A stretch of DNA of 32,217 nucleotides, from NCBI GenBank assembly GCA_022777645.1, contig JALFFX010000023.1, positions 1 through 32,217 of the forward strand, written 5' to 3'. A model generated the notes under the pieces. That model ran no database searches. It was not told the origin of the DNA and worked only from the letters and a program-made list of their open reading frames with translations. Position 1 is the first letter of the stretch, and each line of letters begins with the position of its first letter. The DNA comes from Erysipelotrichaceae bacterium. GTDB taxonomy: Bacteria > Bacillota_I > Bacilli_A > RFN20 > CAG-826. Both the position numbers and the translations under genes were made by a program. This document shows, one piece after another, positions 15,597-23,362 of the stretch.

Positions 15597-18500
15597 GCAC
15601 CGCCCCTTTCTTCTTGTTTATAACCAAGATAGTTATTAATGTGACCGCGCCAAGAAGAACTAATCCGCTTGGAACACTTATAAGGACTATTAATCCAGTT
15701 TGATTGTTTTCAGCTTGTTTTGCTTCACCAATAACGTTGATATTAAAACTATATTCGTTATTAATTGATACATTGTTATTACCAACAGTTAATGCGCCTG
15801 ATTTGATATGCAATGTATAATCTTTGACATAATATTGATCATCAGTAAGAGTCACACCATTAACGGAAACATTATCAATTGCAAGGGTTCCGATATAAAT
15901 AGAGACATCTTCACCTTCAATTGTAGATATATCGTCAAAGGCATACATCTTATTGATTTGTCCTACTTTTACCACGATTTCAAAAGATGATGTTCTCGCA
16001 TTAATTAATAATGTGTAATCTTTATTTTCATCAAGAAGAGCAAAATATGATTCACTGATAACAATCTTTCTATCTTCGACTGTATAGAATCCTTTTTGGA
16101 TGATTGTATTTTTATTGGTGACATTGACAATCGAATCAACAACATCACCATTGCTGATAATTGTTAAATCAGCATTATTAAATGTATATTTTGTTTTCAA
16201 TAAATAGATATTTTTAAATGTCGCAGTGCCGCCACAAACATTGAGGCCAAAATATCCTTCATCAAGCATATATGTATCAAGAGTAACATTACTTACAAGC
16301 ACACCGTTGACGAATAAAACAATATCATTGCCTTCAACATTTAAATTGATGTTGATATTTTTATAATCAGCACCACTTATTGCTTTATTGGCTAATTCGC
16401 CTTGTTTTGTCCACATTTTTGATATATTCGCATTTTTATCAAAATTGGCGATGACATAATTATCTAAATTGTTGGTGGCTCTAAATAAGACGCCGGCAGC
16501 AACTGCCTCGCTAACATCAACATTCATTGATAAGCTAAAATCAGTAGCAGTTGTAGTAGAAGCAATAAAGCCGTCTCCGCTTCTTTGAATGCCGACAATT
16601 TTATCTTTGTTAACTTCCCAAGAACCACCAATGACACTGTTATTATCGAAATCTAAATCAGAAACAAGACAATCACCAACAGTAGGAGATACGTGTTTCC
16701 AAATAGATGCAACCTCATTGACTTGAAGAGAAGTTACAGTAATATCACCAGTAGTAGTTAAATATGCTTTAATCGCATCTTTGCTTGATAATGTCAAATT
16801 GTAGAATGCATATCTAAAATTATCGACAAACATTTCAATTCCACCATTATCGACAAGGACGTAAAAATCAAGCGATGTTTTATCAACAACACCTGTTTTA
16901 TAACGACTATGATATGTCTTATCAAATTTGATTGAAGCAGCAGAAGTCAAACTGCGATCGAAGAAATATCCTTCTTCTTTTGTCCAACCAAATGTTGTTT
17001 TCTCGTATTTATTTTCATTGACCACAAAACTAATATTTTCTTTATTAGGATTATCGATATGGGCAATTAATTCATATGTATGATTATTGACATTGATATC
17101 AAGTTTTTCATTAACATTTTCGTTAACGAAATTAACGATATTAGTCTTTTCTAATTTTGCATTATCTTTTGTGATTGGAGTTTGAGTTAACCCTAAATTT
17201 TCATCAAGACCAAAAATAACAGGAATTGTAAAGCCTCCGCCATTCCATGTTGATCTAACCCCGGCATATAATCCTGCTTCAGCAGCAGCAGGAAGACCAC
17301 TATACCAGCTCATGGCAATAGATTTGCCATAATATTCACTGTTTTGATCATCGATATAAAATGTTTGGGCAGCATATGAATCTTCACCACAATCAACTTG
17401 ATTAAGAACAACATTAGAAAGTGTTGAAATATCAACTCCATCTTTATTAATAAATTTTATTTTTGATGTTGCATCATCATAAACAAATTCACCAACAAGA
17501 TAGCCGCGCGACATGATGACCATCAATGTGCGTTCAACATTATTTGTGTCTTTAACTTTGCTAATTGAAACACATTCTGGAACAGCGGTATTAAATTCAC
17601 CAGCATATGACCAATTAACTAAATCATCGGATTGAAGCATAAATACTTTATTAAGTCCTTGGCTAGATAAAGTCATGCCCCATTTTGTGACGACATTATT
17701 TGCGTCTTTTTTAACTGGGAAAATACCTGGGTCACGGCAATCTTTTTTTCCACCACTTAACAAAAGCGATTGTGGAATTAACGCTCTTTTGGTCCAAGTT
17801 AAACCCTCATCATCACTAGTGATGATAACTTGGTCTTGGCTTTCCCAACCATCACGTGTGTAATATCCTAATAAACCTGATTCACCACTAAACCAATTGG
17901 CGTTATCAATAACGCTTGACATGCCTTTGTGATAAACCATCGCGCATCCGCTCCAAGCATAACCTGTTCCAGCTGCTCCTAGTGCATTAGAACTATCGTC
18001 TGGGAATAATGCGATTGGAAGTTCTTCCCAATGGATTAAATCGGTACTTCTTGCGTGTCCCCAATACATATCTCCCCATTGCTTATCATATGGGTTTGTT
18101 TGGTAATAAAGATGATAATATCCATTGTAATAAACCATACCGTTTGGATCGTTGTTCCAATGGGCAAATTGGCTGTAATGATATTGATTGCGATATGTAT
18201 CGCTATAATAAATAGAATCCACTTCATCGATATATGTATCATATATTTTTACATTTGCATTAAAAACATATTGACCAATATTTCCACCAGTATAACCAAT
18301 ATCGCTAGCTAAGATTTCAGTGTCGATGCCGAAGCGTTTAATATTATCAATATAAAATTCAAAATATTGATTTGTTTCATCACTGCTTTTAACAATTTTA
18401 AAATCATATGATGGGTAGTTACGAACGCGAGGATTGATAACATTTAATTCACTTTGAGTGACTTTATCATTGCCAATATAATAATCAGAATATAGTTCAT

Positions 18501-18807
18501 CAGCTACCAATGAATTTTCATCATTTAAATAAAAATGCAATAATTTTGTTTTATTTTCATATCGATCAACATTAAATACAAAATAATTCTCGTTTTGAAC
18601 TGCTCCAAAAACAAGACCAGATGCTTGACCAGATACAAAATCAATATGAGATGAATAAACAAAATTTTCTTCTTCTGTATATGTATTAGTTAATAAGGAA
18701 AAACTATTTCCTTCACTACTTAATGTAGCGTATTCCTTTGAAATACCTTTACTTGGTGTGATCGCGGAAATTGCAAATAATGATGATATCAATAATAATG
18801 TTTTCAT
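15580..18807 (-). CDS. Membrane-anchored multidomain GH32 levanase or exo-fructanase
   Basis: 1075 residues. Signal peptide 1-22. A CBM66-like beta-sandwich (about 30-195; ASGLVFGAV, NYFVFNVDR) precedes a GH32 propeller (205-550) with an intact triad: HWNDPNG (216-222, Asp219), CRDPG (Asp358) and PECVSI (Glu410). A GH32 C-terminal sandwich (560-695) follows, then a second CBM66-like domain (715-870; AGVLFRATNNLDNYV), an X2-like immunoglobulin module (873-950; FYTVEDRKIVISESYFALL) and a further beta domain (955-1025). A membrane helix (about 1037-1062) and KKK close the protein, so the enzyme faces outward on the membrane. CBM66 in the levanase SacC binds terminal fructosyl residues, which supports levan or inulin as substrate. 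It starts 4 bases after the ATPase gene and overlaps the LacI gene by 17. Confidence 0.9.
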   Translation of the reverse strand: MKTLLLISSLFAISAITPSKGISKEYATLSSEGNSFSLLTNTYTEEENFVYSSHIDFVSGQASGLVFGAVQNENYFVFNVDRYENKTKLLHFYLNDENSLVADELYSDYYIGNDKVTQSELNVINPRVRNYPSYDFKIVKSSDETNQYFEFYIDNIKRFGIDTEILASDIGYTGGNIGQYVFNANVKIYDTYIDEVDSIYYSDTYRNQYHYSQFAHWNNDPNGMVYYNGYYHLYYQTNPYDKQWGDMYWGHARSTDLIHWEELPIALFPDDSSNALGAAGTGYAWSGCAMVYHKGMSSVIDNANWFSGESGLLGYYTRDGWESQDQVIITSDDEGLTWTKRALIPQSLLLSGGKKDCRDPGIFPVKKDANNVVTKWGMTLSSQGLNKVFMLQSDDLVNWSYAGEFNTAVPECVSISKVKDTNNVERTLMVIMSRGYLVGEFVYDDATSKIKFINKDGVDISTLSNVVLNQVDCGEDSYAAQTFYIDDQNSEYYGKSIAMSWYSGLPAAAEAGLYAGVRSTWNGGGFTIPVIFGLDENLGLTQTPITKDNAKLEKTNIVNFVNENVNEKLDINVNNHTYELIAHIDNPNKENISFVVNENKYEKTTFGWTKEEGYFFDRSLTSAASIKFDKTYHSRYKTGVVDKTSLDFYVLVDNGGIEMFVDNFRYAFYNLTLSSKDAIKAYLTTTGDITVTSLQVNEVASIWKHVSPTVGDCLVSDLDFDNNSVIGGSWEVNKDKIVGIQRSGDGFIASTTTATDFSLSMNVDVSEAVAAGVLFRATNNLDNYVIANFDKNANISKMWTKQGELANKAISGADYKNININLNVEGNDIVLFVNGVLVSNVTLDTYMLDEGYFGLNVCGGTATFKNIYLLKTKYTFNNADLTIISNGDVVDSIVNVTNKNTIIQKGFYTVEDRKIVISESYFALLDENKDYTLLINARTSSFEIVVKVGQINKMYAFDDISTIEGEDVSIYIGTLAIDNVSVNGVTLTDDQYYVKDYTLHIKSGALTVGNNNVSINNEYSFNINVIGEAKQAENNQTGLIVLISVPSGLVLLGAVTLITILVINKKKGAVHENNN

Positions 18808-18811
18808 TTTT

Positions 18812-20065
18812 TTACCCTAAGATTGTTTCTTCGCTTTCCGCATCGAACATATGAACATGTTCTTCATCAAAATTAATGACAACATCATCATTAACTTTAA
18901 GAGTTGTGTTTCCTAAAATGGAAATGATTGTATCTTTATCTGCACCTTCTAAATTCGCGTATACTTGTGTTGTTGAACCAAGGATTTCACTCATCGTGAC
19001 TTTCATGACAATACCAGTTTTTGAGACTTTTAAATGTTCGGCACGAACGCCAACTTTAATCGCGTGCGCCAAACCATCTTTATATTGATCATACAAAGAA
19101 GGTAATTTATTCAAATCTAAAGAAAGCGTTTGTCCATCAACAAAAGTCAATTTGGCTTTCTTGGAATCACAAATTAATGAAGCATCAAAGAAATTCATTT
19201 GAGGAGTGCCAATAAATCCGGCAACAAACAAATTCTTTGGATGATTGAATAATTCCACAGGAGTGTCAATTTGTTGGGTAACGCCATCTTTCATAACAAC
19301 GATTCTTGTTCCCATTGTCATCGCTTCGACTTGGTCGTGAGTGACATAAATAAATGTTGTTCCAAGACGTTGTTGAAGTTTAACAATTTCACTTCTCATC
19401 GATGTTCTTAATTTAGCATCAAGATTTGATAATGGTTCATCAAGAAGGAATAGTTTTGGTCCGCGAACAATGGCTCTTCCTAAAGCGACACGTTGACATT
19501 GACCACCACTCATCTCACCTGGTTTGCGATTGAGCAATTGTTGAATACCTAAAACTGAGGCCGCCCATTGAACCTTTTCATCAATTTCTTTTTTGTTGTG
19601 ATGGCGAAGTTCTAAAACCTCTTCTCCATTTTCATCTAAAACATGATTTCCATCTTTATCAATTTTTGGCAACATTGCTTTTCTAATTTTTAAACCAAAA
19701 GCAATATTGTCATATGCTGATAAATGAGGATATAAGGCATAACTTTGGAAAACCATTGCCATATCACGATCCATTGGATCAACATTGTTGAGCAATTGAT
19801 CATCCATATATAATTCGCCAGCAGATATATCTTCAAGTCCCGCGATCATTCTCAATGTAGTTGATTTTCCACATCCAGAAGGACCGACAAAAACAATGAA
19901 TTCGCCTTCACCAATTTCGAGATTGAAATCTTTAACAGCAACAAAATCTTGATTAGTGTGAGCTTGTTCTCTTGCTTTTTTAGAAAATAAACGTTTAAAA
20001 AACGATGGTCCTTTATCGCGAGACGGATAGACCTTGTAAACGTGACGTAAAGAAAGGTTTGCCAT
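18812..20065 (-). CDS. msmK: Sugar ABC transporter ATPase, MsmK/UgpC type
   Basis: Cytoplasmic ATPase that drives CUT1 sugar importers; first gene of the fructan transcript. 417 residues. Walker A GPSGCGKST (61-69), Q-loop FQSYALYPHL, signature MSGGQCQR (185-192, cysteine where most relatives have arginine), Walker B LFLLDEP (205-211), D-loop SNLDAKLR and switch His243 are all present. A C-terminal OB-like regulatory domain follows (FIGTPQMNFFDA, VGVRAEH). Two insertions are notable: a basic stretch at about 16-39 (FFKRLFSKKAREQAH) and an acidic one at about 132-160 before the signature. ATPases of this class can be shared among several importers; here one is encoded with its permeases. SD AGAGGT eight bases before the ATG. 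Confidence 0.95.
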   Translation of the reverse strand: MANLSLRHVYKVYPSRDKGPSFFKRLFSKKAREQAHTNQDFVAVKDFNLEIGEGEFIVFVGPSGCGKSTTLRMIAGLEDISAGELYMDDQLLNNVDPMDRDMAMVFQSYALYPHLSAYDNIAFGLKIRKAMLPKIDKDGNHVLDENGEEVLELRHHNKKEIDEKVQWAASVLGIQQLLNRKPGEMSGGQCQRVALGRAIVRGPKLFLLDEPLSNLDAKLRTSMRSEIVKLQQRLGTTFIYVTHDQVEAMTMGTRIVVMKDGVTQQIDTPVELFNHPKNLFVAGFIGTPQMNFFDASLICDSKKAKLTFVDGQTLSLDLNKLPSLYDQYKDGLAHAIKVGVRAEHLKVSKTGIVMKVTMSEILGSTTQVYANLEGADKDTIISILGNTTLKVNDDVVINFDEEHVHMFDAESEETILG

Positions 20066-20086
20066 AGTAATACCTCTAATTAATAT

Positions 20087-20102
20087 TTGGAAACGGTTCC
20101 AA
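20087..20102 (-). promoter_or_regulatory. LacI-type operator O1 overlapping transcription start
   Basis: TTGGAAACGGTTCCAA is a 16-bp palindrome with one imperfect pair, centred on CG as is usual for LacI-family sites. It lies just after the -10 box, at about +4 to +19 of the predicted transcript. Its core GAAACGGTTCC recurs at 6436-6446. Confidence 0.75.
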
Positions 20103-20112
20103 TGTTAATTTT

Positions 20113-20141
20113 ATATTATGAAAACGCTTTATTATTGTCAA
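20113..20141 (-). promoter_or_regulatory. Main promoter of the fructan operon
   Basis: On the minus strand, consensus -35 TTGACA (20136-20141), a 17-base spacer and -10 TAATAT (20113-20118). Predicted start is near 20106, giving a leader of about 40 bases. It is the best promoter in the window and is surrounded by operator-like palindromes. Confidence 0.75.
20119..20132 (-). promoter_or_regulatory. Second operator or cre-like site in the promoter spacer
   Basis: TGAAAACGCTTTAT on the plus strand matches 12 of 14 positions of the CcpA cre consensus TGWAANCGNTNWCA and is also LacI-operator-like. It fills the spacer between -35 and -10. Its centre is 31 bp, about three helical turns, from the centre of O1. 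Which regulator binds it, CcpA or the local LacI protein, cannot be told from sequence. Confidence 0.5.
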
Positions 20142-20152
20142 TAATGAATTTT

Positions 20153-20166
20153 TGAAAATATTTTCA
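20153..20166. promoter_or_regulatory. Upstream 14-bp palindrome
   Basis: TGAAAATATTTTCA is a perfect palindrome 12 bp upstream of the -35 box. It shares the half-site TGAAAA with the spacer site, so it may be a third, auxiliary operator; it could also be a chance AT-rich palindrome. Confidence 0.35.
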
Positions 20167-20216
20167 TAAAAGAGAATTTTACAATTTTTATATAAAAATC
20201 ATCCTTTTGATTGTCG

Positions 20217-20300
20217 TTATTTTAAAAGACTAATATAAATGCCTGGCTTACTATCGTCAAAGAAAACTGTGCTATCAAAGATTTCATCAAAAAACCTCAC
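20217..20300 (-). other. Possible gene remnant of 27 codons
   Basis: A short frame from GTG at 20298-20300 to TAA reads RFFDEIFDSTVFFDDSKPGI then YISLLK, which looks like protein rather than random AT-rich DNA. There is no SD, and a stop lies directly upstream in frame. It may be the decayed 3' end of a lost gene or chance. Confidence 0.2.
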
Positions 20301-20311
20301 ATTTTATGTGA
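20289..20311 (-). terminator. Weak terminator after the small membrane protein gene
   Basis: TCACAT (20297-20302) / ATGTGA (20306-20311) with a three-base loop, followed on the minus strand by GG and TTTTTT. The stem is only six pairs, but its place 37 bases after the stop codon suits a terminator. Confidence 0.5.
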
Positions 20312-20347
20312 ATGATATTAAAATTCCAACACTATAGAAAAATTATT

Positions 20348-20656
20348 TTATAAATTGATTTTAAATAACAAAAGAGATGAAGATGAAGAATTAAGTGAAT
20401 CAGCGATGCCGAGAATTACATAAATTAAAAAAGCAAAATACCCTGAAACAAAAAACATGATGATAGAAAGAATAAAACCAATGATCGCAACTGCTCCTCT
20501 TTTTAACGATATCGCGCCAAAAACAATACCTATTATTGATGGAAAAATTGCTGCAAAGACAAGCGGAGCATAAATGGTTGCTAATCCTAAGCAAAGCCCA
20601 CTAATAAATGGACAAATAAGAGATATGATTGCAAAAACGTTTGGTTTTCTTTTCAT
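20348..20656 (-). CDS. Small membrane protein, DUF4190-like
   Basis: 102 residues with three predicted membrane helices (about 8-28, 29-50 and 54-82). The segment IFPSIIGIVFGAISLKRGAV then GFILSIIMFF resembles DUF4190-type proteins (pattern GIVFGIIAL followed by a basic turn and a second GLxLGII helix). The C-terminus is a serine run and a short hydrophobic tail. Function is unknown. The gene is isolated between two terminators. The SD AAGGAAG seven bases upstream supports the start. Confidence 0.7.
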   Translation of the reverse strand: MKRKPNVFAIISLICPFISGLCLGLATIYAPLVFAAIFPSIIGIVFGAISLKRGAVAIIGFILSIIMFFVSGYFAFLIYVILGIADSLNSSSSSLLLFKINL

Positions 20657-20690
20657 GTTTTTTTCTTCCTTAATTTATATAATAACGCAA

Positions 20691-20723
20691 AAGAAAAAGG
20701 GCGCAAGAATAAGTCTTACGCCC
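20691..20723 (-). terminator. Strong terminator of the five-gene surface operon
   Basis: Ten-pair stem with one G-U pair: GGGCGCAAGA (20699-20708) / TCTTACGCCC (20714-20723) with a five-base loop, followed on the minus strand by TTTTTCTTTT. It lies 18 bases after the stop codon of the last gene. Confidence 0.92.
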
Positions 20724-20741
20724 AAATTGATTGAAATACTA

Positions 20742-23345
20742 TTAAGCTACAGTATATTCGGTTAAAGTCTTGCCTTGAAGGTTTCCACCATCAGATTTAA
20801 ATGAAGAATCACTTGAAACTTTCAATTGATAGGAACCGGCATCACCTGATAATACAGCAACAATTTCGCCATATTTTGAAGACACAGTAACTGTCTTTGT
20901 ATCTACATCAAATGTATATGTTGCGTTTTTATCATAACCAAATGATGATGAACTTGGAGCAGTTGTCTTGGTTTCATCATATGTAACCCATATAATTGCA
21001 TGTTCGTCATCAGAGAAATAGATTTGGCAATAGTAATTGTATTGAGTCTTGCCAGAAAAATATCTTCCTGATACTAATGGTGATACATACGCTGCTGTAG
21101 TTCTGGAATCAATTGTATATGTTCCATCTGTACCAAGTGTCACAACAAGAGTTTCCATTGTAGAATCATCAACCATGTACTTGGTTGTGATTTGTCTACC
21201 TTCAGCAGTATATTTTAAGGTTTTGCCTTCAAATGTGAGTGAACCCAATCCATCAACGACGATATCACTATTACCTTCGTCGGTATAAGTTCCTTGAAGA
21301 CCATCATATAAAACAATTGTTGATTTGTTTGTAACAGAATAGAAGAGAACTCCGTCTTTAGCAACAGTATATGTTGCAGTAGAATCACTAACATATGTGC
21401 CAGCGGTAAATTCTAATGTTGGATTTAAGAATACCAATTGGTTGGCAACATCTAAGAAAAGCGAAGAGACTAAGGTGCCTTCTTTAAATACTGTAATAAC
21501 ATGGTACTTTCCAGCAAATGAATAGTTATTAACTGTATATGTTGTAGATGTATCGCCTTCTTGAAGTTTATAACCAATAACAATGTCGCTTCCGATTGGA
21601 GTACTGCTATCAAAACTATGGTGAGCAAAAACGAAATTGCCTGCAACCATTGCAGCCTTAGTCTTATCACTGTTTGTTAATAAACCAGTATTAGCATCGA
21701 ATGATGTAAATGAAGTAAGCGTACCGTTTTTATTAACAATACCGGCTGAGTCGATGGTAAAACCATAACTTGAAGTCCAACTTGTTTTTGTATTGGAATT
21801 GAAGGAATTAAGGCCGACATATGTTCCGACAAATGATTGACCCGCAAATAAAGTCATATCTTTTTCGGTAACAGTAATTGTGAGGATTTTTGACAAATCA
21901 ACTTTTGGCATTGTGAATTCATAATATCCGTCAGCATTAAGAGTTAAAGCTAATATGGAACTATAGCTGCTGCCTTGTGGGATATATGAACCTTCAATGG
22001 TGTTAACTTGATATTGTTCAATATTAGTAGAATTAACCTTTACATAATATGTGTTGTCAAAGATACCAGCATTTGTAGCAGTAGCAACATATGCACCATC
22101 AACTTTTTCATAAAGCACTGGTGTTAAATGCTCACTTCCAACAAATGAAACATTTCTTAATGTGGCTTCTGTATTGATATTTAAGGTAATGTTAAAATGA
22201 GGCATTGCAAATTGAACTTTTTCACCTTCAACTGGGATGGTGACATCAAGTTCAGGAATAGTAACACTCACTGGATGATATTTTTCTGTTGATGATGATG
22301 TTGAACTATAGAATATGACAGAAACAGCAGCACCATAATTTACATAATAACTACCATTTGCAATACTAACAGTTTTGTCATCCGCTTTAATAGAATTAAT
22401 ATGTGAATAAGTATCATTTTTTGTAATTGCAAATGTGGCTGCACTTGTCAAAACCGAAACAACAACATTTTCGCTTGGCATAACAAATGTAATAACACCA
22501 TCAGCGACCGAAGATTCAATTGTAGCAGCATCTGCTGGATCGAATGGATCAGTTGCGACTGTGCAACCTTCAAAGTTATAACCAGGTTTTAATGTGAATG
22601 GAATATTAACTGTTTCACCAGCAACATAAGCACCAACTGTATCTAATACAGCAGCGGTATTGCCGTTTTTAACAGCATATTTTGTAAGGATTGGCGAAGT
22701 GGCAACATTGATTTCAACGTCATAGTTTGGCATATAGAAATAATATGTATCTCCACTTGTACCAAGAGTAATTGTATTTTCTGCACCAACAGCGGTAACT
22801 GCGCCGACTGTTAAAGCAGTTTTATCATAAGTTAATGTAACATCAACTTTTGTACCAACTTTTGCGGAAGAAACTGAAGTAGTGATTGTAACACCAGCAA
22901 CTTCAGCTGTTGTAACTTCGTATTCATGATGAACATTAACATCGACACGATCAGTGTGATTGCCATCAGTTGTGGTGACAGCAACATAAGTAGTGCCTTC
23001 TTTTAAAGCGGTGACAACACCATTTTCAGAAACAGTGGCAATTGATGAATCACCAACACTAAATGTGTAGGTTTTATCAGTTGCGTTTTCTGGTAATACA
23101 GTAACTGTTAATGGATCTGATGATGCTCCTTCTTTTAATTCAAGGCTTGTTTCAGTAATATCAACACTTTCAACATGAACAACTGGATCAGTAGTTGATG
23201 TTTCAGTTGTTGTTGTTTCGGTTGTTGATGTTCCGGTTGAAGAATCTGATGTAGTTGGGGCACTTGAAGATGAACTAGAATTGCCACAACTTGCCAAAAC
23301 TAAACCAGCAGATAATAAGGATAATAATAAGATTGATTTTTTCAT
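20742..23345 (-). CDS. Surface lipoprotein with BIG2 and InlB-type repeats
   Basis: 867 residues. Lipobox LASC (Cys20), then a Ser/Thr-rich linker (21-54) likely to span the cell envelope. Residues 56-138 form a BIG2 immunoglobulin-like domain (LTVTVLPENATDKTYTFSVG, VVTALKEGTTYVAV). Four InlB-B-like beta repeats follow, ending with MPNYDV (near 205), MPSENV (near 289), MPHFNI (near 381) and MPKVDL (near 479). From residue 499 a C-terminal region starts LFAGQSFVGTYVGLN and is related to the end of the protein at 23363-25105; further beta-rich segments extend to the end. No enzyme motif is seen. Adhesion or glycan binding is possible but unproven. SD AGGAGG before the ATG; last gene of its operon. 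Confidence 0.8.
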   Translation of the reverse strand: MKKSILLLSLLSAGLVLASCGNSSSSSSAPTTSDSSTGTSTTETTTTETSTTDPVVHVESVDITETSLELKEGASSDPLTVTVLPENATDKTYTFSVGDSSIATVSENGVVTALKEGTTYVAVTTTDGNHTDRVDVNVHHEYEVTTAEVAGVTITTSVSSAKVGTKVDVTLTYDKTALTVGAVTAVGAENTITLGTSGDTYYFYMPNYDVEINVATSPILTKYAVKNGNTAAVLDTVGAYVAGETVNIPFTLKPGYNFEGCTVATDPFDPADAATIESSVADGVITFVMPSENVVVSVLTSAATFAITKNDTYSHINSIKADDKTVSIANGSYYVNYGAAVSVIFYSSTSSSTEKYHPVSVTIPELDVTIPVEGEKVQFAMPHFNITLNINTEATLRNVSFVGSEHLTPVLYEKVDGAYVATATNAGIFDNTYYVKVNSTNIEQYQVNTIEGSYIPQGSSYSSILALTLNADGYYEFTMPKVDLSKILTITVTEKDMTLFAGQSFVGTYVGLNSFNSNTKTSWTSSYGFTIDSAGIVNKNGTLTSFTSFDANTGLLTNSDKTKAAMVAGNFVFAHHSFDSSTPIGSDIVIGYKLQEGDTSTTYTVNNYSFAGKYHVITVFKEGTLVSSLFLDVANQLVFLNPTLEFTAGTYVSDSTATYTVAKDGVLFYSVTNKSTIVLYDGLQGTYTDEGNSDIVVDGLGSLTFEGKTLKYTAEGRQITTKYMVDDSTMETLVVTLGTDGTYTIDSRTTAAYVSPLVSGRYFSGKTQYNYYCQIYFSDDEHAIIWVTYDETKTTAPSSSSFGYDKNATYTFDVDTKTVTVSSKYGEIVAVLSGDAGSYQLKVSSDSSFKSDGGNLQGKTLTEYTVA

Positions 23346-23362
23346 ATTCGTTTTTCCTCCTA

